Source: Parabacteroides massiliensis (GTDB lineage: Bacteria; Bacteroidota; Bacteroidia; Bacteroidales; Tannerellaceae). Taken from it: a DNA stretch of 64,000 nt. Where the stretch lies: contig NZ_LT700189.1 in the NCBI RefSeq assembly GCF_900155425.1, positions 675,787-739,786 of the forward strand, written 5' to 3'. The notes under the pieces were generated by a model, which had not been told where the DNA came from, did no database searches, and was given only the letters and a program-made list of their open reading frames with translations. This document shows positions 53,459 through 62,322 of the stretch, piece after piece (the first letter of the stretch is position 1; every line of letters starts with the position of its first letter). The position numbers and the translations under genes are program-made.

Positions 53459-53868
53459 TCCGTAATTTCTTTTGGTTCCTCTGTTTTTCCCATTTCCTTT
53501 TCGAGTGTGTCTTTCAGCACCTTCAAAGGATCTTTGGATATCACCAGTTCTCTCGGTTTTCCATCTTGTGTCAGCAATAACAGTTTCTGCTTGGGCAAGT
53601 TTATCTGTAAGATATGATTTTTATTGATGATATGGCTTTTGCCAACGCGCATCAAGATTGCGTTACAACCTGCCACCTGCTTCTCCAATATTTCTTCAAT
53701 TTTTCCTATGTTAATTGCAAATGTAAATTGAATTCCGTTGGATAAAAGTAGTTTAGTGTAATTTCTATCGGCTTCAAAATAGAGGATTTGCCCTATTTTG
53801 ATGCGCAACAATTCATCTCTCGTCTTAATTATTAAATATCGCTCCATACGTAGATATTGTTTATTCAT
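53455..53868 (-). CDS. Stand-alone LytTR DNA-binding regulator
   Basis: The 137-residue protein is a single LytTR domain (ILYFEADRNYTKLLLSNG, MRVGKSHIINKNHILQIN), a beta fold that binds direct-repeat operators. It has no receiver domain, so it is not a classical response regulator. A C-terminal acidic tail (EKEMGKTEEPKEITE) carries Thr residues that the kinase could target. As first gene of the cassette it is the natural transcriptional output. The ATG seven codons in (53847) is an alternative start. Confidence 0.92.
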   Translation of the reverse strand: MNKQYLRMERYLIIKTRDELLRIKIGQILYFEADRNYTKLLLSNGIQFTFAINIGKIEEILEKQVAGCNAILMRVGKSHIINKNHILQINLPKQKLLLLTQDGKPRELVISKDPLKVLKDTLEKEMGKTEEPKEITE

Positions 53869-53882
53869 TCATCATCAAAAAA

Positions 53883-53890
53883 CAAATATA
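53883..53890 (-). promoter_or_regulatory. -7 element of the LytTR-FHA unit
   Basis: Minus-strand TATATTTG is a perfect TAnnTTTG match, 15 bp before the LytTR start. The -33 region is weak, as expected for an activated promoter. Confidence 0.55.
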
Positions 53891-53968
53891 CATTATTTTG
53901 TGATTTCTTCGACACTTTTTTCCACAAATTATTTTCAGAAAACCATCAGAAACCATAATAAAATAAGA

Positions 53969-54097
53969 AACGGTCTTCTATCGGATGTCTTGGATGTAAC
54001 CATGCCGGATGAAGAATCGTTGCGTTGGGATGCAATTGATGTAGATCTTGAGATCGACAGCATAATTCATCCGGAGTGTTATCCGATATCTTTTTAA
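53969..54097 (+). other. Possible remnant of a small-protein gene
   Basis: A plus-strand frame reads GLLSDVLDVTMPDEESLRWD and then AIDVDLEIDSIIHPECYPIS to a TAA just before a terminator. The pattern of a Trp followed by an acidic D-x-D-L strand recalls the C-terminus of DUF2442-type proteins, but the match is too short to be sure. There is no credible N-terminus upstream. The 53869-54251 spacer otherwise contains only the LytTR promoter and the terminator. Confidence 0.3.
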
Positions 54098-54100
54098 ATG

Positions 54101-54138
54101 ATAAATCCCTGCTAACCGAGAAGTTAACAGGGATTTAT
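54101..54138. terminator. Terminator downstream of ppdK
   Basis: An 11-bp perfect stem, ATAAATCCCTG/CAGGGATTTAT (54101-54111 with 54128-54138), has an inner AAC/GTT pairing. It is about 110 bp past the ppdK stop and just after the possible gene remnant, so it can act in either direction. Confidence 0.7.
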
Positions 54139-54251
54139 TACTACCAAACAAATCAAAATCCATCACTATAACATAACCTTTTCTTTACTCTGATAGTGTG
54201 TAAACAGATACGTTCGCTTGGCATATATTCTGCGACCAATTATGTCGGAGA

Positions 54252-56972
54252 TCAGTCCTCTATAGCTGCCTGCGCCGCTGCGATACGTGCGATCGGGACG
54301 CGGAACGGTGAGCAGGACACATAGTTCAATCCTACTTTGTGGCAGAACTTCACAGAAGAAGGTTCACCGCCATGTTCGCCGCAGATACCGCATTTCAGGT
54401 CCGGACGGATAGCACGGCCTTTTTCGGTGGCCATACGAACCAATTGCCCCACCCCTTTCTGATCGAGGACCTGGAACGGATCGACTTTCAGAATCTTCTT
54501 TTCCAGATAAACCGGCAGGAAGGAAGCGATATCGTCGCGTGAGTAGCCGAATGTCATCTGCGTCAGGTCGTTTGTTCCGAATGAGAAGAACTCGGCAGAA
54601 GAAGCAATACGGTCTGCTGTCAATGCGGCACGCGGAATTTCGATCATCGTTCCGACCTTGAAGTCGATACTGTCTCCCATTTCCTCGAACAGTTGTGCGG
54701 CAGTTTCACGGATCACTTTTTCTTGTTCCTTGAATTCATACAAGATACCCGTCAGCGGAACCATGATTTCAGGTTTTGCTTCGATACCTTCTTTCTTCAA
54801 TTCAAGAGCGGCTCCCAAAATGGCGCGTGTTTGCATTTCCGTGATTTCAGGATATGTATTCCCCAAACGGCAACCACGGTGTCCCAACATCGGATTGTGT
54901 TCACATAGCGATTCCACGCGTTTTTGGATTTCTTTGACCGATACGCCCATTGCTTCCGCCATTTCTGCCTGGCCTTTCAGATCATGAGGCACGAATTCGT
55001 GCAAAGGAGGATCGAGCAAACGTACGGTTACCGGACAGCCAGCCATTGCCTTGAAAATACCTTTGAAGTCTTCCTTCTGGTAAGGCAATATCTTTGCCAG
55101 AGCTTTCTTACGTCCTTCCGCATCTTCCGCCAGGATCATTTCACGCATGGCTTTGATTTTTTCACCTTCGAAGAACATATGTTCCGTACGGCACAAACCA
55201 ATGCCTACGGCTCCGAAATTACGTGCGATCGTCGCATCGTGCGGTGTGTCGGCATTCGTGCGGACCTGCAATTTCGTATATTTATCTGCCAGTGTCATCA
55301 ATTCGGCAAAGTCGCCAGACAGTTCGGCAGCCTTCGTTTCTACTTTTCCGACATAAACCGTGCCGGTCGTACCGTTGATAGAAATATAGTCGCCTTCTTT
55401 GAGCTTAACGCCATCTACTTCGACTGTCTTATTCTTATAATCGATTTCCAAAGCACCGGCACCGGAAACACAACATTTGCCCATACCGCGTGCGACAACG
55501 GCTGCATGCGAAGTCATACCGCCACGAGCAGTCAGGATACCTTCGGCGACAGCCATACCGGCCAAATCTTCAGGAGATGTTTCGATACGGACCATTACGA
55601 CTTTCTTGCCGTCTGCATACCATTTTGCGGCATCATCGGCAAAGAACACGATCTGTCCCGTAGCCGCCCCCGGAGATGCAGGTAAACCTTTCACCCAAAC
55701 TTTTGCCTGTTTCTCGGCCACCTTGTCGAATACAGGGTGAAGCAATTCGTCCAGTTTATTCGGTTCGATACGTTTCAATGCTGTTTTTTCGTCAATCATA
55801 CCTTGATGTAACAAATCGATTGCGATTTTAACCATTGCTGCACCGGTACGCTTCCCGTTACGGGTTTGCAGGAACCACAGTTTTCCTTCCTGTACGGTGA
55901 ATTCCATATCCTGCATATCACGATAATGGTTTTCCAGTTTTGTTTGCAGCTCGTCCAGTTGTTTATAGATTTCCGGCATGGCCTCTTCCATCGAAGGATA
56001 TTTGGCTGCGCGTTCTTCTTCTGAAATACCGGCGCGTTCCGCCCAACGTTGCGAACCGATCTTGGTGATCTGTTGCGGTGTGCGGATACCGGCAACAACG
56101 TCTTCGCCTTGCGCGTTGATCAAGTATTCACCGTTGAAGAGGTCTTCTCCGTTTCCGGCATCGCGAGAGAAACATACGCCGGTGGCGGAAGTATCGCCCA
56201 TATTACCGAACACCATAGCCTGCACGCTGACAGCCGTACCCCATTCGGCAGGAATTCCTTCCATCTTGCGATAGAGGATGGCACGTTCGTTCATCCAACT
56301 GTCAAACACGGCACAGATGGCGCCCCAAAGCTGTTCGTAGGCGGAAGTCGGAAAATCCTTACCTGTCTGAGCCTTGACTGCCGCTTTGAATTTAGCGACC
56401 AGTGTCTTCAGGTCTTCCACATCCAGTTCATTGTCTAACTTGACGCCTTTTGCTTCCTTGACTTCTTCAATGATTGCTTCAAACGGATCGATATCATCCT
56501 TGTTTGTCGGTTTCATACCCAACACAACGTCTCCGTACATCTGTACGAAACGGCGATATGAATCCCATGCAAAACGGGGATTATTCGTTTTACGGCTCAG
56601 GCCTTCCACTACTTCATCGTTCAGCCCTAAGTTCAGGATCGTATCCATCATACCCGGCATAGACGCGCGGGCTCCGGAACGAACTGACACCAACAACGGA
56701 TTGGCTACGTCTCCAAACTTTGAATTCATCAACGTCTCAATATTGGCAATCGCCTTTTCAACGTCTGATTTCAACAATTCAACCACTTTGTCTTTTCCCA
56801 AATCATAATATTCGGAACATACCTCTGTGGTAATCGTAAATCCCGGAGGAACCGGAACGCCAATCAGATTCATTTCGGCAAGGTTCGCACCCTTGCCTCC
56901 CAGCAGATTTCTCATATCCGCTTTCCCTTCGGCTTTTCCATTTCCGAATGTGTAAACTCTTTTTCTTTCCAT
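54252..56972 (-). CDS. ppdK: Pyruvate, phosphate dikinase
   Basis: The 906-residue enzyme interconverts pyruvate, ATP and Pi with phosphoenolpyruvate, AMP and PPi. It shows the N-terminal ATP-grasp domain (NLLGGKGANLAEM), the phosphohistidine domain with the catalytic His in GGMTSHAAVVARGMGK, and the C-terminal PEP/pyruvate barrel with the catalytic Cys in CGICGEHGGEP. Length is normal. In anaerobic Bacteroidales it links glycolysis and gluconeogenesis. A -7 element lies 68 bp upstream. Confidence 0.97.
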   Translation of the reverse strand: MERKRVYTFGNGKAEGKADMRNLLGGKGANLAEMNLIGVPVPPGFTITTEVCSEYYDLGKDKVVELLKSDVEKAIANIETLMNSKFGDVANPLLVSVRSGARASMPGMMDTILNLGLNDEVVEGLSRKTNNPRFAWDSYRRFVQMYGDVVLGMKPTNKDDIDPFEAIIEEVKEAKGVKLDNELDVEDLKTLVAKFKAAVKAQTGKDFPTSAYEQLWGAICAVFDSWMNERAILYRKMEGIPAEWGTAVSVQAMVFGNMGDTSATGVCFSRDAGNGEDLFNGEYLINAQGEDVVAGIRTPQQITKIGSQRWAERAGISEEERAAKYPSMEEAMPEIYKQLDELQTKLENHYRDMQDMEFTVQEGKLWFLQTRNGKRTGAAMVKIAIDLLHQGMIDEKTALKRIEPNKLDELLHPVFDKVAEKQAKVWVKGLPASPGAATGQIVFFADDAAKWYADGKKVVMVRIETSPEDLAGMAVAEGILTARGGMTSHAAVVARGMGKCCVSGAGALEIDYKNKTVEVDGVKLKEGDYISINGTTGTVYVGKVETKAAELSGDFAELMTLADKYTKLQVRTNADTPHDATIARNFGAVGIGLCRTEHMFFEGEKIKAMREMILAEDAEGRKKALAKILPYQKEDFKGIFKAMAGCPVTVRLLDPPLHEFVPHDLKGQAEMAEAMGVSVKEIQKRVESLCEHNPMLGHRGCRLGNTYPEITEMQTRAILGAALELKKEGIEAKPEIMVPLTGILYEFKEQEKVIRETAAQLFEEMGDSIDFKVGTMIEIPRAALTADRIASSAEFFSFGTNDLTQMTFGYSRDDIASFLPVYLEKKILKVDPFQVLDQKGVGQLVRMATEKGRAIRPDLKCGICGEHGGEPSSVKFCHKVGLNYVSCSPFRVPIARIAAAQAAIED

Positions 56973-57039
56973 ATTCGACAGTATTTAAACAATATTTAAA
57001 TTTAGATTTCAGGTTTGCCATCTCCAGATTGCAATGTTG

Positions 57040-57047
57040 CAAATATA
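57040..57047 (-). promoter_or_regulatory. -7 element of ppdK
   Basis: Minus-strand TATATTTG is a perfect TAnnTTTG match, leaving a leader of about 60 nt. Confidence 0.6.
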
Positions 57048-57170
57048 TGCTATTTAAAAGTCGCATTCGCACCTATGGTTAAATAAATTTAGATGTTTTA
57101 CAACTATTTTTTATTATCCATATCCGGTAAATAACTACATTAGCGTGCGGAAATTTTTAAAGCCTAAAGA

Positions 57171-57223
57171 AACAGCCTGTATTCCAAAAGTCTTTTCATG
57201 AGATTTTTGGAATGCAGGCTGTT
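57171..57223 (-). terminator. Long hairpin terminator of the acyl-CoA synthetase gene
   Basis: A 23-bp inverted repeat with two mismatches (57171-57193 with 57201-57223) and a 7-nt loop lies 29 bp after the stop codon. Confidence 0.8.
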
Positions 57224-57252
57224 TGGTATCAGTACGTTACCTCGCGTATCGA

Positions 57253-59313
57253 TCACTTTTCGATTCGTATACGTGCATCTACGGCAAACAATCCACGTTC
57301 GGTTGCGACAAGCGGATTGATATCCATCTCCTTGATTTCGGAAGCAAAACGGAGCAGCGTGGACAGGCGGACTATGATATCCGCGTATTGCTGTTCATCC
57401 ACTCCCCGCTGTCCTCGTGTTCCTTTTATAATCGGATAACCGCGCAAGGAGCGGATCATGGAATAGGTCTCGTCATACGACAAAGGCGACAGACCGTACG
57501 ACACGTCTTTCAGCACTTCGACAAAAATGCCACCCAGGCCGCAAAGCACGACATGACCGAAACGGTCTTCATACTTGGCGCCTAAGAACAACTCCTGCCC
57601 TTTCAACATCGGCTGTACCATGACGGCCGTCACATCAGGCAGACGCATCATCCGTTCATATTCGAAAATCAGATGTTCTTCGCTGCGGATATTCAGCGCG
57701 ACACCCCCTATATCGCTCTTATGTATAGGACCGACCACCTTGGCAACAACCGGGAACTTCACCTTCTTGGCAAAAGCGACCAATTCGTCGCGGTCGGTCG
57801 ACGTGAACTCTTCTACCAACGGTATCTGGGCTGCTTTCAACAGAGTACGGATTTCTCCGGGATTCAAATAGCCGCTACCCGGCAACCGGTCGATAATACG
57901 GCGGACTTCAGGTACATCGACGCCATACAACTGAATATCCGTACTCATAGGTTTCGGCGTATTGAGCACACGCGAGAGGGCTGTCCCCAACGTCACTTCA
58001 TCCGAAAAGTTCACATGGCCTTTCTTCACGAAACTTTGCACTTCCGGGCCAGCCGTGACGATGGACGGCAACACCGGGAAAATCGGTTTTTTGCACTCCT
58101 CCATTTTCTTATGGAGCACTTCGTAGGCATCATATAGTTTGACCAATCCCGGACTGCCGAAGATGACCATCATCAGGTCGATATCTTCAAAACGGTTTTC
58201 ACAGAAATCGATGGCGGTAGCCAGATGTTCGGGAGTACCCGTACCGATGATATCTATCGGATTGCCGACGGCAGCACCCGGATATAGTTTGGATTTCAAC
58301 TCTGCAGCGATCGGGCCATCCAGTTTGGGAACGTTCAGCCGTCCCTTTTCCAGCGCATCCGCCAGCATTACGGCCGGACCTCCGGCATGCGTGATAATCG
58401 CACAGTTCTTGCCTTTCACTTCTTTCAAGGTGAAGATACTGGCAACGGTCGTCAATTCTTCACGGCTGAAACAACGCACGATACCCGCTTTGCGGAACAG
58501 GGCTTCCACTGCCGAGTCGGAACTGGCGATCGCCCCTGTATGGGAAGACGCGGCACGCTTGCCGACATCCGTACTGCCCGCTTTGATGGCTGCGATATGG
58601 CAACCCTTGCGAATCAGAGAAGAGGCATGATACAAGAGCTTATCCGGATTCTTGATCTGCTCGACATAGAGCATCTTTATTTTGGAGTCAAGGACCGGGT
58701 CGAAGTTGCGGTCCATATATTCGATCACTTCTTCCACACCGATCTGCTTGGAGTTGCCGACAGACCAGACCGAAGAAAAACGAAGTCCTTTTGTCAATGC
58801 CGATTCGATAATGAAAAGCGCCGTACCGCCTGAACTGGAAACAAAATCGACTCCGTCTGCATGAAACTCGGGAATCGGCTGGGTGAAAACACCATGATAG
58901 TGCATATTCATCAAACCGATGCAGTTCGGTCCGATCAATGAAGCTCCGGCCTCATTAATGCTTTTCAGCATCTGCTCTTCCAGGATCGCCCCTTCATGCG
59001 TCTCTTCTCCGAAGCCAGCCGAAATGACAATGAACGCCTTTACGTTTTTCTGTTTGGCAAGCACATCCACCACCTCCGGACAGGCCGGACCGGGAATGGA
59101 GATGACAGCCAGTTCCGTCTCCGGAATATCATACACCGAATGATAAGATTTCAAACCCTGCACATCATCCTCTTTGGCATTTACGACATACAGTTCACCT
59201 TTATACTTTCCGTCCAGCAGATTACGGACCAAGCGGCCACCCGGTTTATGCACATTATTGGATCCTCCCACCACTACGATGCTCTGAGGATTGATTAATT
59301 CTCGGTTAATCAT
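57253..59313 (-). CDS. Fused ADP-forming acyl-CoA (acetyl-CoA) synthetase
   Basis: The product of about 686 residues joins the alpha and beta parts of NDP-forming acyl-CoA synthetase in one chain. The N-terminal CoA-binding Rossmann domain (SIVVVGGSNNVHKPGG) and ligase domain include the active-site His in AASSHTGAIAS; the C-terminal ATP-grasp part (from about 470) ends in a conserved region. It converts an acyl-CoA, ADP and Pi to the acid and ATP, giving substrate-level phosphorylation. The ATG at 59313 is chosen because a -7 element at 59348-59355 leaves almost no leader for the upstream ATG at 59337. Acyl substrate is inferred. Confidence 0.9.
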   Translation of the reverse strand: MINRELINPQSIVVVGGSNNVHKPGGRLVRNLLDGKYKGELYVVNAKEDDVQGLKSYHSVYDIPETELAVISIPGPACPEVVDVLAKQKNVKAFIVISAGFGEETHEGAILEEQMLKSINEAGASLIGPNCIGLMNMHYHGVFTQPIPEFHADGVDFVSSSGGTALFIIESALTKGLRFSSVWSVGNSKQIGVEEVIEYMDRNFDPVLDSKIKMLYVEQIKNPDKLLYHASSLIRKGCHIAAIKAGSTDVGKRAASSHTGAIASSDSAVEALFRKAGIVRCFSREELTTVASIFTLKEVKGKNCAIITHAGGPAVMLADALEKGRLNVPKLDGPIAAELKSKLYPGAAVGNPIDIIGTGTPEHLATAIDFCENRFEDIDLMMVIFGSPGLVKLYDAYEVLHKKMEECKKPIFPVLPSIVTAGPEVQSFVKKGHVNFSDEVTLGTALSRVLNTPKPMSTDIQLYGVDVPEVRRIIDRLPGSGYLNPGEIRTLLKAAQIPLVEEFTSTDRDELVAFAKKVKFPVVAKVVGPIHKSDIGGVALNIRSEEHLIFEYERMMRLPDVTAVMVQPMLKGQELFLGAKYEDRFGHVVLCGLGGIFVEVLKDVSYGLSPLSYDETYSMIRSLRGYPIIKGTRGQRGVDEQQYADIIVRLSTLLRFASEIKEMDINPLVATERGLFAVDARIRIEK

Positions 59314-59347
59314 GACATTTTGATTAATTTGGTTCAATGACTGGGAA

Positions 59348-59355
59348 CAAATATA
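59348..59355 (-). promoter_or_regulatory. -7 element of the acyl-CoA synthetase gene
   Basis: Minus-strand TATATTTG is a perfect TAnnTTTG match. It decides between the two candidate ATGs in favour of the downstream one. Confidence 0.55.
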
Positions 59356-59484
59356 GTTTATTTCTCCATTTATTCATCAAATTCAGCGTAAATTATTTAC
59401 ATTTTGTACATTCTTGAGCCATTGCGCCAAGCATCCACCTCTATACATTATATATATAGCCTTCTACACGGGCACGGAGCCATA

Positions 59485-59524
59485 AAAAAAGAGCTGCCCC
59501 CTTTGACAGGAACAGCTCTTTTTT
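59485..59524 (-). terminator. Terminator after the thioredoxin-fold gene
   Basis: A 12-bp stem, AAAAAAGAGCTG/CAGCTCTTTTTT (59485-59496 with 59513-59524), ends in a T tract on the minus strand, 16 bp after the stop codon. Confidence 0.9.
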
Positions 59525-59540
59525 GCTAATAATCTACTGA

Positions 59541-60041
59541 TTAACTTTTCTTCAAAACCTTTATCAGATCTTCCGGGGTTACATTGGCGGCGATAATAAC
59601 CCCTTTGTCGTCGATCAGGAAGTTACGGAATCCCTTTTGCAGGTTATACTTCCCAAACAAATCTGACTTTCTGCCAAGCTCATCATGAAATTGCTTTGCC
59701 CCATCCAATTTGTCGGCCTTTACCGTTTCGGCAAAAATGGATTCTTTCTCATCCAAAGAGATCGAATACATCGCAATCTTGTCTGAACTCAACTTGTTAA
59801 CTTCATTCCATAATCGAACGTTACGGGCCCGCGATTCAGCATCGTAAGCTGCCCAGAAATTCAGCAATGTGTAACGTCCTGAATGATTTTGGAAACTAAA
59901 ATTGCTTCCGTTTCCTAAAGACTCTATTCTCGGAGCAAGGTCGCCAGGGTTAGTACCGACTGTCGGCTTTGCGTTTTTAGTTCCGGCAGACACTGCAAGC
60001 AGCGCAACCGCAACAAAGAGAACATAAGCTCTTACTTTCAT
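59541..60041 (-). CDS. Exported thioredoxin-fold protein lacking CxxC
   Basis: The 166-residue protein has an N-terminal signal (MKVRAYVLFVAVALLAVSAG) and a TlpA/AhpC-type fold: PGDLAPRIESL, then YTLLNFWAAYDAESRARN where redox enzymes have WASWCxPC, then the conserved KYNLQKGFRNFLIDDKG with cis-Pro replaced by Phe-Arg. No cysteine is present anywhere in the protein, so it cannot do dithiol chemistry. A structural, chaperone-like or binding role is likely. It is preceded by a long, structured leader. Confidence 0.85.
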   Translation of the reverse strand: MKVRAYVLFVAVALLAVSAGTKNAKPTVGTNPGDLAPRIESLGNGSNFSFQNHSGRYTLLNFWAAYDAESRARNVRLWNEVNKLSSDKIAMYSISLDEKESIFAETVKADKLDGAKQFHDELGRKSDLFGKYNLQKGFRNFLIDDKGVIIAANVTPEDLIKVLKKS

Positions 60042-60202
60042 ATCATCATTTTTATGTTAAACTTAATCGGAGCAGCGTTTGATTGCCTTTTCCTCCGACT
60101 CCTGATTTTCAGGATGCAAACAAGGGCTTCACCTTCGCTAAGGAATCGCTTTCTTGTTTTTAACGGTTGCAAATATACAGGCAAAAGCCTCATTCAACCA
60201 AA
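60042..60202 (-). promoter_or_regulatory. Promoter and structured leader of the thioredoxin-fold gene
   Basis: TTTG (60199-60202) and TATATTTG (60170-60177), 21 nt apart on the minus strand, give a leader of about 120 nt. It can form a TCCTGA/TCAGGA hairpin (60100-60114) and a TCGGAG/CTCCGA stem (60067-60072 with 60093-60098). I do not recognise a known riboswitch. Confidence 0.55.
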
Positions 60203-60268
60203 TGTTATAACACTTTTCTATCCAAAAGCAAGATTTTTTATATGTTTTATTGCATCAATAGGACGAAA

Positions 60269-60294
60269 AACAATATGTTTTGCAGCATATTGTT
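60269..60294. terminator. Terminator of the gene ending at 60313
   Basis: A 9-bp stem, AACAATATG/CATATTGTT, with an 8-nt loop and T-rich flanks on both strands lies 18 bp past the stop. Confidence 0.7.
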
Positions 60295-60312
60295 AACTTT
60301 TTTTATTATACC

Positions 60313-60846
60313 TTATTCTTTCCGGTCGCCATCATAAGGCGAAGGCATCGGCATGCCTTCCTTTATATATTCATCATATACAACAGTCGGATGGTCCTGT
60401 AAAGACGCGACGTTATACTCTTCTCTGAAGTTATCGCGACGGAAATTTTTCAGCTTCAGGTTTTCCGAACTGTAGGTACGCAAGGTCTGCCTTTTGTTGC
60501 CGGTCAAAGAACTTTCCACTACTTCCGAATCCAAAATATTCATTTTTGGCGTGAGGGACGGTAAAAGTTTCTGTTCGAGCAATCCGCGATAAGCCCCGAT
60601 GTATTCACACCAGACGGCATTACCGCGCATAAAAATACGATAAGTATAATTGGACCATGCTGTCCGGATATGGATTTCATGTTGCCAAATTTCAATACAA
60701 GCTTCCGACTCGAAGTTCGGGTCCTTGATCGTTACCCGTTCCAGCCCATGCATCTTTTCCAGGATTTGCGTTTGCCATTTGTCTGAATGCATTATTTCTG
60801 CAATAATTTCAGGCAGTCTTTCCTTAATTTCAAACTGAATCTTCAT
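60313..60846 (-). CDS. Unrecognised 177-residue cytosolic protein
   Basis: I do not recognise a family. The protein has no signal peptide or membrane segment. It is predicted alpha/beta with an aromatic-rich middle (IEIWQHEIHIRTAWSNYTYR, GNAVWCEYIGAYRG) and a charged C-terminal third rich in Arg, Lys and Asn ending PSPYDGDRKE. The frame is long, has a terminator just downstream and normal codon use. It diverges from the histidine kinase gene across a 306-bp spacer. Confidence 0.75.
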   Translation of the reverse strand: MKIQFEIKERLPEIIAEIMHSDKWQTQILEKMHGLERVTIKDPNFESEACIEIWQHEIHIRTAWSNYTYRIFMRGNAVWCEYIGAYRGLLEQKLLPSLTPKMNILDSEVVESSLTGNKRQTLRTYSSENLKLKNFRRDNFREEYNVASLQDHPTVVYDEYIKEGMPMPSPYDGDRKE

Positions 60847-61152
60847 CTTCGTGTGCCTGCCAGTCAGGACTTCTTAAGGTTGCCAGGTTCTGTTATTAAT
60901 ATAGTGTCTCTAAATCAATAACAATAGAAGTACATGATTTGTTCACAAAATCATTACTTTTTTGAAAACACCGACCATGATGTGTCTTTTGTCGGATAGC
61001 CTGCACATCTTTACAAACACTGTTAAATCGCTAACAGACAACATTCTTTTCCCATTTTACTCTCACTTTCGTTTCTTTGTCGTATATTTGCGATATACAA
61101 TAATAATCATGCATTTTTAGCATAATATGGGGTAAAAGTAAAACGTTAGCTT
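60847..61152. other. Divergent spacer upstream of the PAS histidine kinase gene
   Basis: It holds the kinase -7 element TATATTTG at 61083-61090 (plus strand) and an ATGATTT/AAATCAT hairpin at 60934-60954 followed by six T, which could be an operator or a terminator. No gene was seen. Confidence 0.5.
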
Positions 61153-62268
61153 ATGGGACTAATACTAATCATAGAAACGATAGTCTGTATCATTCTTCTA
61201 TTGCTTTTGATCAGAAGTAACAGAAAACGGACCCAAAACCTGGTACTGAGCAGCATCAATTTCGGGCTCGTGTTTGTCGATAAAAACTATGTCGTCCAAT
61301 GGGAATCGACAGCCAACCTGCACGGAATTGCCAAAGGAAGACATTATTGCGCCGGAAAAATTTGTTACCAAACCGCAATGAACCGCCAAACACCTTGTCT
61401 GCAATGTGCTTTAAACGAAGCGATAGAAACAGGAAAACCGGTATGCCATGAGCTGGTCGAAAAAAATACGGTTATCGAAATCAGCGCCATTCCGGTCTAT
61501 ACAAAAACCGGAGAGATACAAGGCGGCCTGATGAAGATTGAAGATATCTCGGATAAAAAGCGTATCGAACGCCTGCAATACGAAGTAAAGAAAGCTGATG
61601 AAGCCAACCGCTTGAAATCTGCCTTTCTGGCAAATATGAGCCATGAAATCCGTACTCCATTGAATGCCATCATCGGTTTCTCCAACCTATTGGTCGAGAC
61701 AGACGATCCGAAAGAGAAAAAGGAGTTTGTCCATATCATCACCTCCAACAACGAGCTGTTGCTGCAACTGATCAACGATATCATCGATATGTCAAAAATA
61801 GAATCCGGGACCCTCGATTTTACCTATTCCGAGACCGATATCAACCAGCTGATGGAAGATATTTGCCAGCAAATGAAAATAAAAAACAAAAGGTCGGATT
61901 CCGTCAGAATCGAATTCGTACAAAAGCAACCCGAATGCATTATCAATACGGATAGTAACCGCATCATGCAAATCATGATTAATTTCATGACCAATGCCAT
62001 AAAATTTACCGAACGAGGCAGCATATCCTTCGGTTATGAAAAATCTGAACAAGACATCTACTTTTTTGTTAAAGATACAGGAATCGGTATTCCGCCAGAC
62101 AAGAAAGACCTGATATTCGACCGCTTTGTCAAATTGAACGTTTTCGCACAAGGAACAGGACTCGGCCTGCCTATCTGTGCCATGATTGTCAACAAATTCG
62201 GTGGAATAATCGGCGTAGATTCACAACAAGGCGAAGGGTCGACCTTTTGGTTTCGTTTGCCTCTCTGA
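61153..62268 (+). CDS. Membrane PAS histidine kinase with a four-Cys motif
   Basis: The 371-residue kinase has one N-terminal membrane helix (about 2-20), a PAS domain (about 30-135), HisKA with His164 ([14 protein letters not shown]) and HATPase_c ([24 protein letters not shown]). There is no receiver domain. The PAS domain holds Cys66, Cys71, Cys82 and Cys85 (C-x4-C-x10-C-x2-C), suited to binding a metal, an iron-sulfur cluster or heme, or to thiol switching. No cognate response regulator is adjacent. The downstream gene (Omp85-type barrel) follows after 54 bp. Confidence 0.92.
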   Translation: MGLILIIETIVCIILLLLLIRSNRKRTQNLVLSSINFGLVFVDKNYVVQWESTANLHGIAKGRHYCAGKICYQTAMNRQTPCLQCALNEAIETGKPVCHELVEKNTVIEISAIPVYTKTGEIQGGLMKIEDISDKKRIERLQYEVKKADEANRLKSAFLANMSHEIRTPLNAIIGFSNLLVETDDPKEKKEFVHIITSNNELLLQLINDIIDMSKIESGTLDFTYSETDINQLMEDICQQMKIKNKRSDSVRIEFVQKQPECIINTDSNRIMQIMINFMTNAIKFTERGSISFGYEKSEQDIYFFVKDTGIGIPPDKKDLIFDRFVKLNVFAQGTGLGLPICAMIVNKFGGIIGVDSQQGEGSTFWFRLPL

Positions 62269-62322
62269 AATAAAATCCGGTTTCTTTAAAAATAGGTTTA
62301 TCTACATTAATAAGAATAGTCA

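Noticed and set aside
45159-53868. Type VI secretion regulatory cluster
   Set aside because: Kinase, PP2C and FHA genes recall T6SS regulators, but no sheath, VgrG, ClpV or membrane-complex gene is present, and ClpC here carries the UVR-like ClpC motif.
60042-60170. Known riboswitch (TPP, SAM, cobalamin) in the leader
   Set aside because: Two short stems are present, but none of the conserved core motifs of these classes was recognised.
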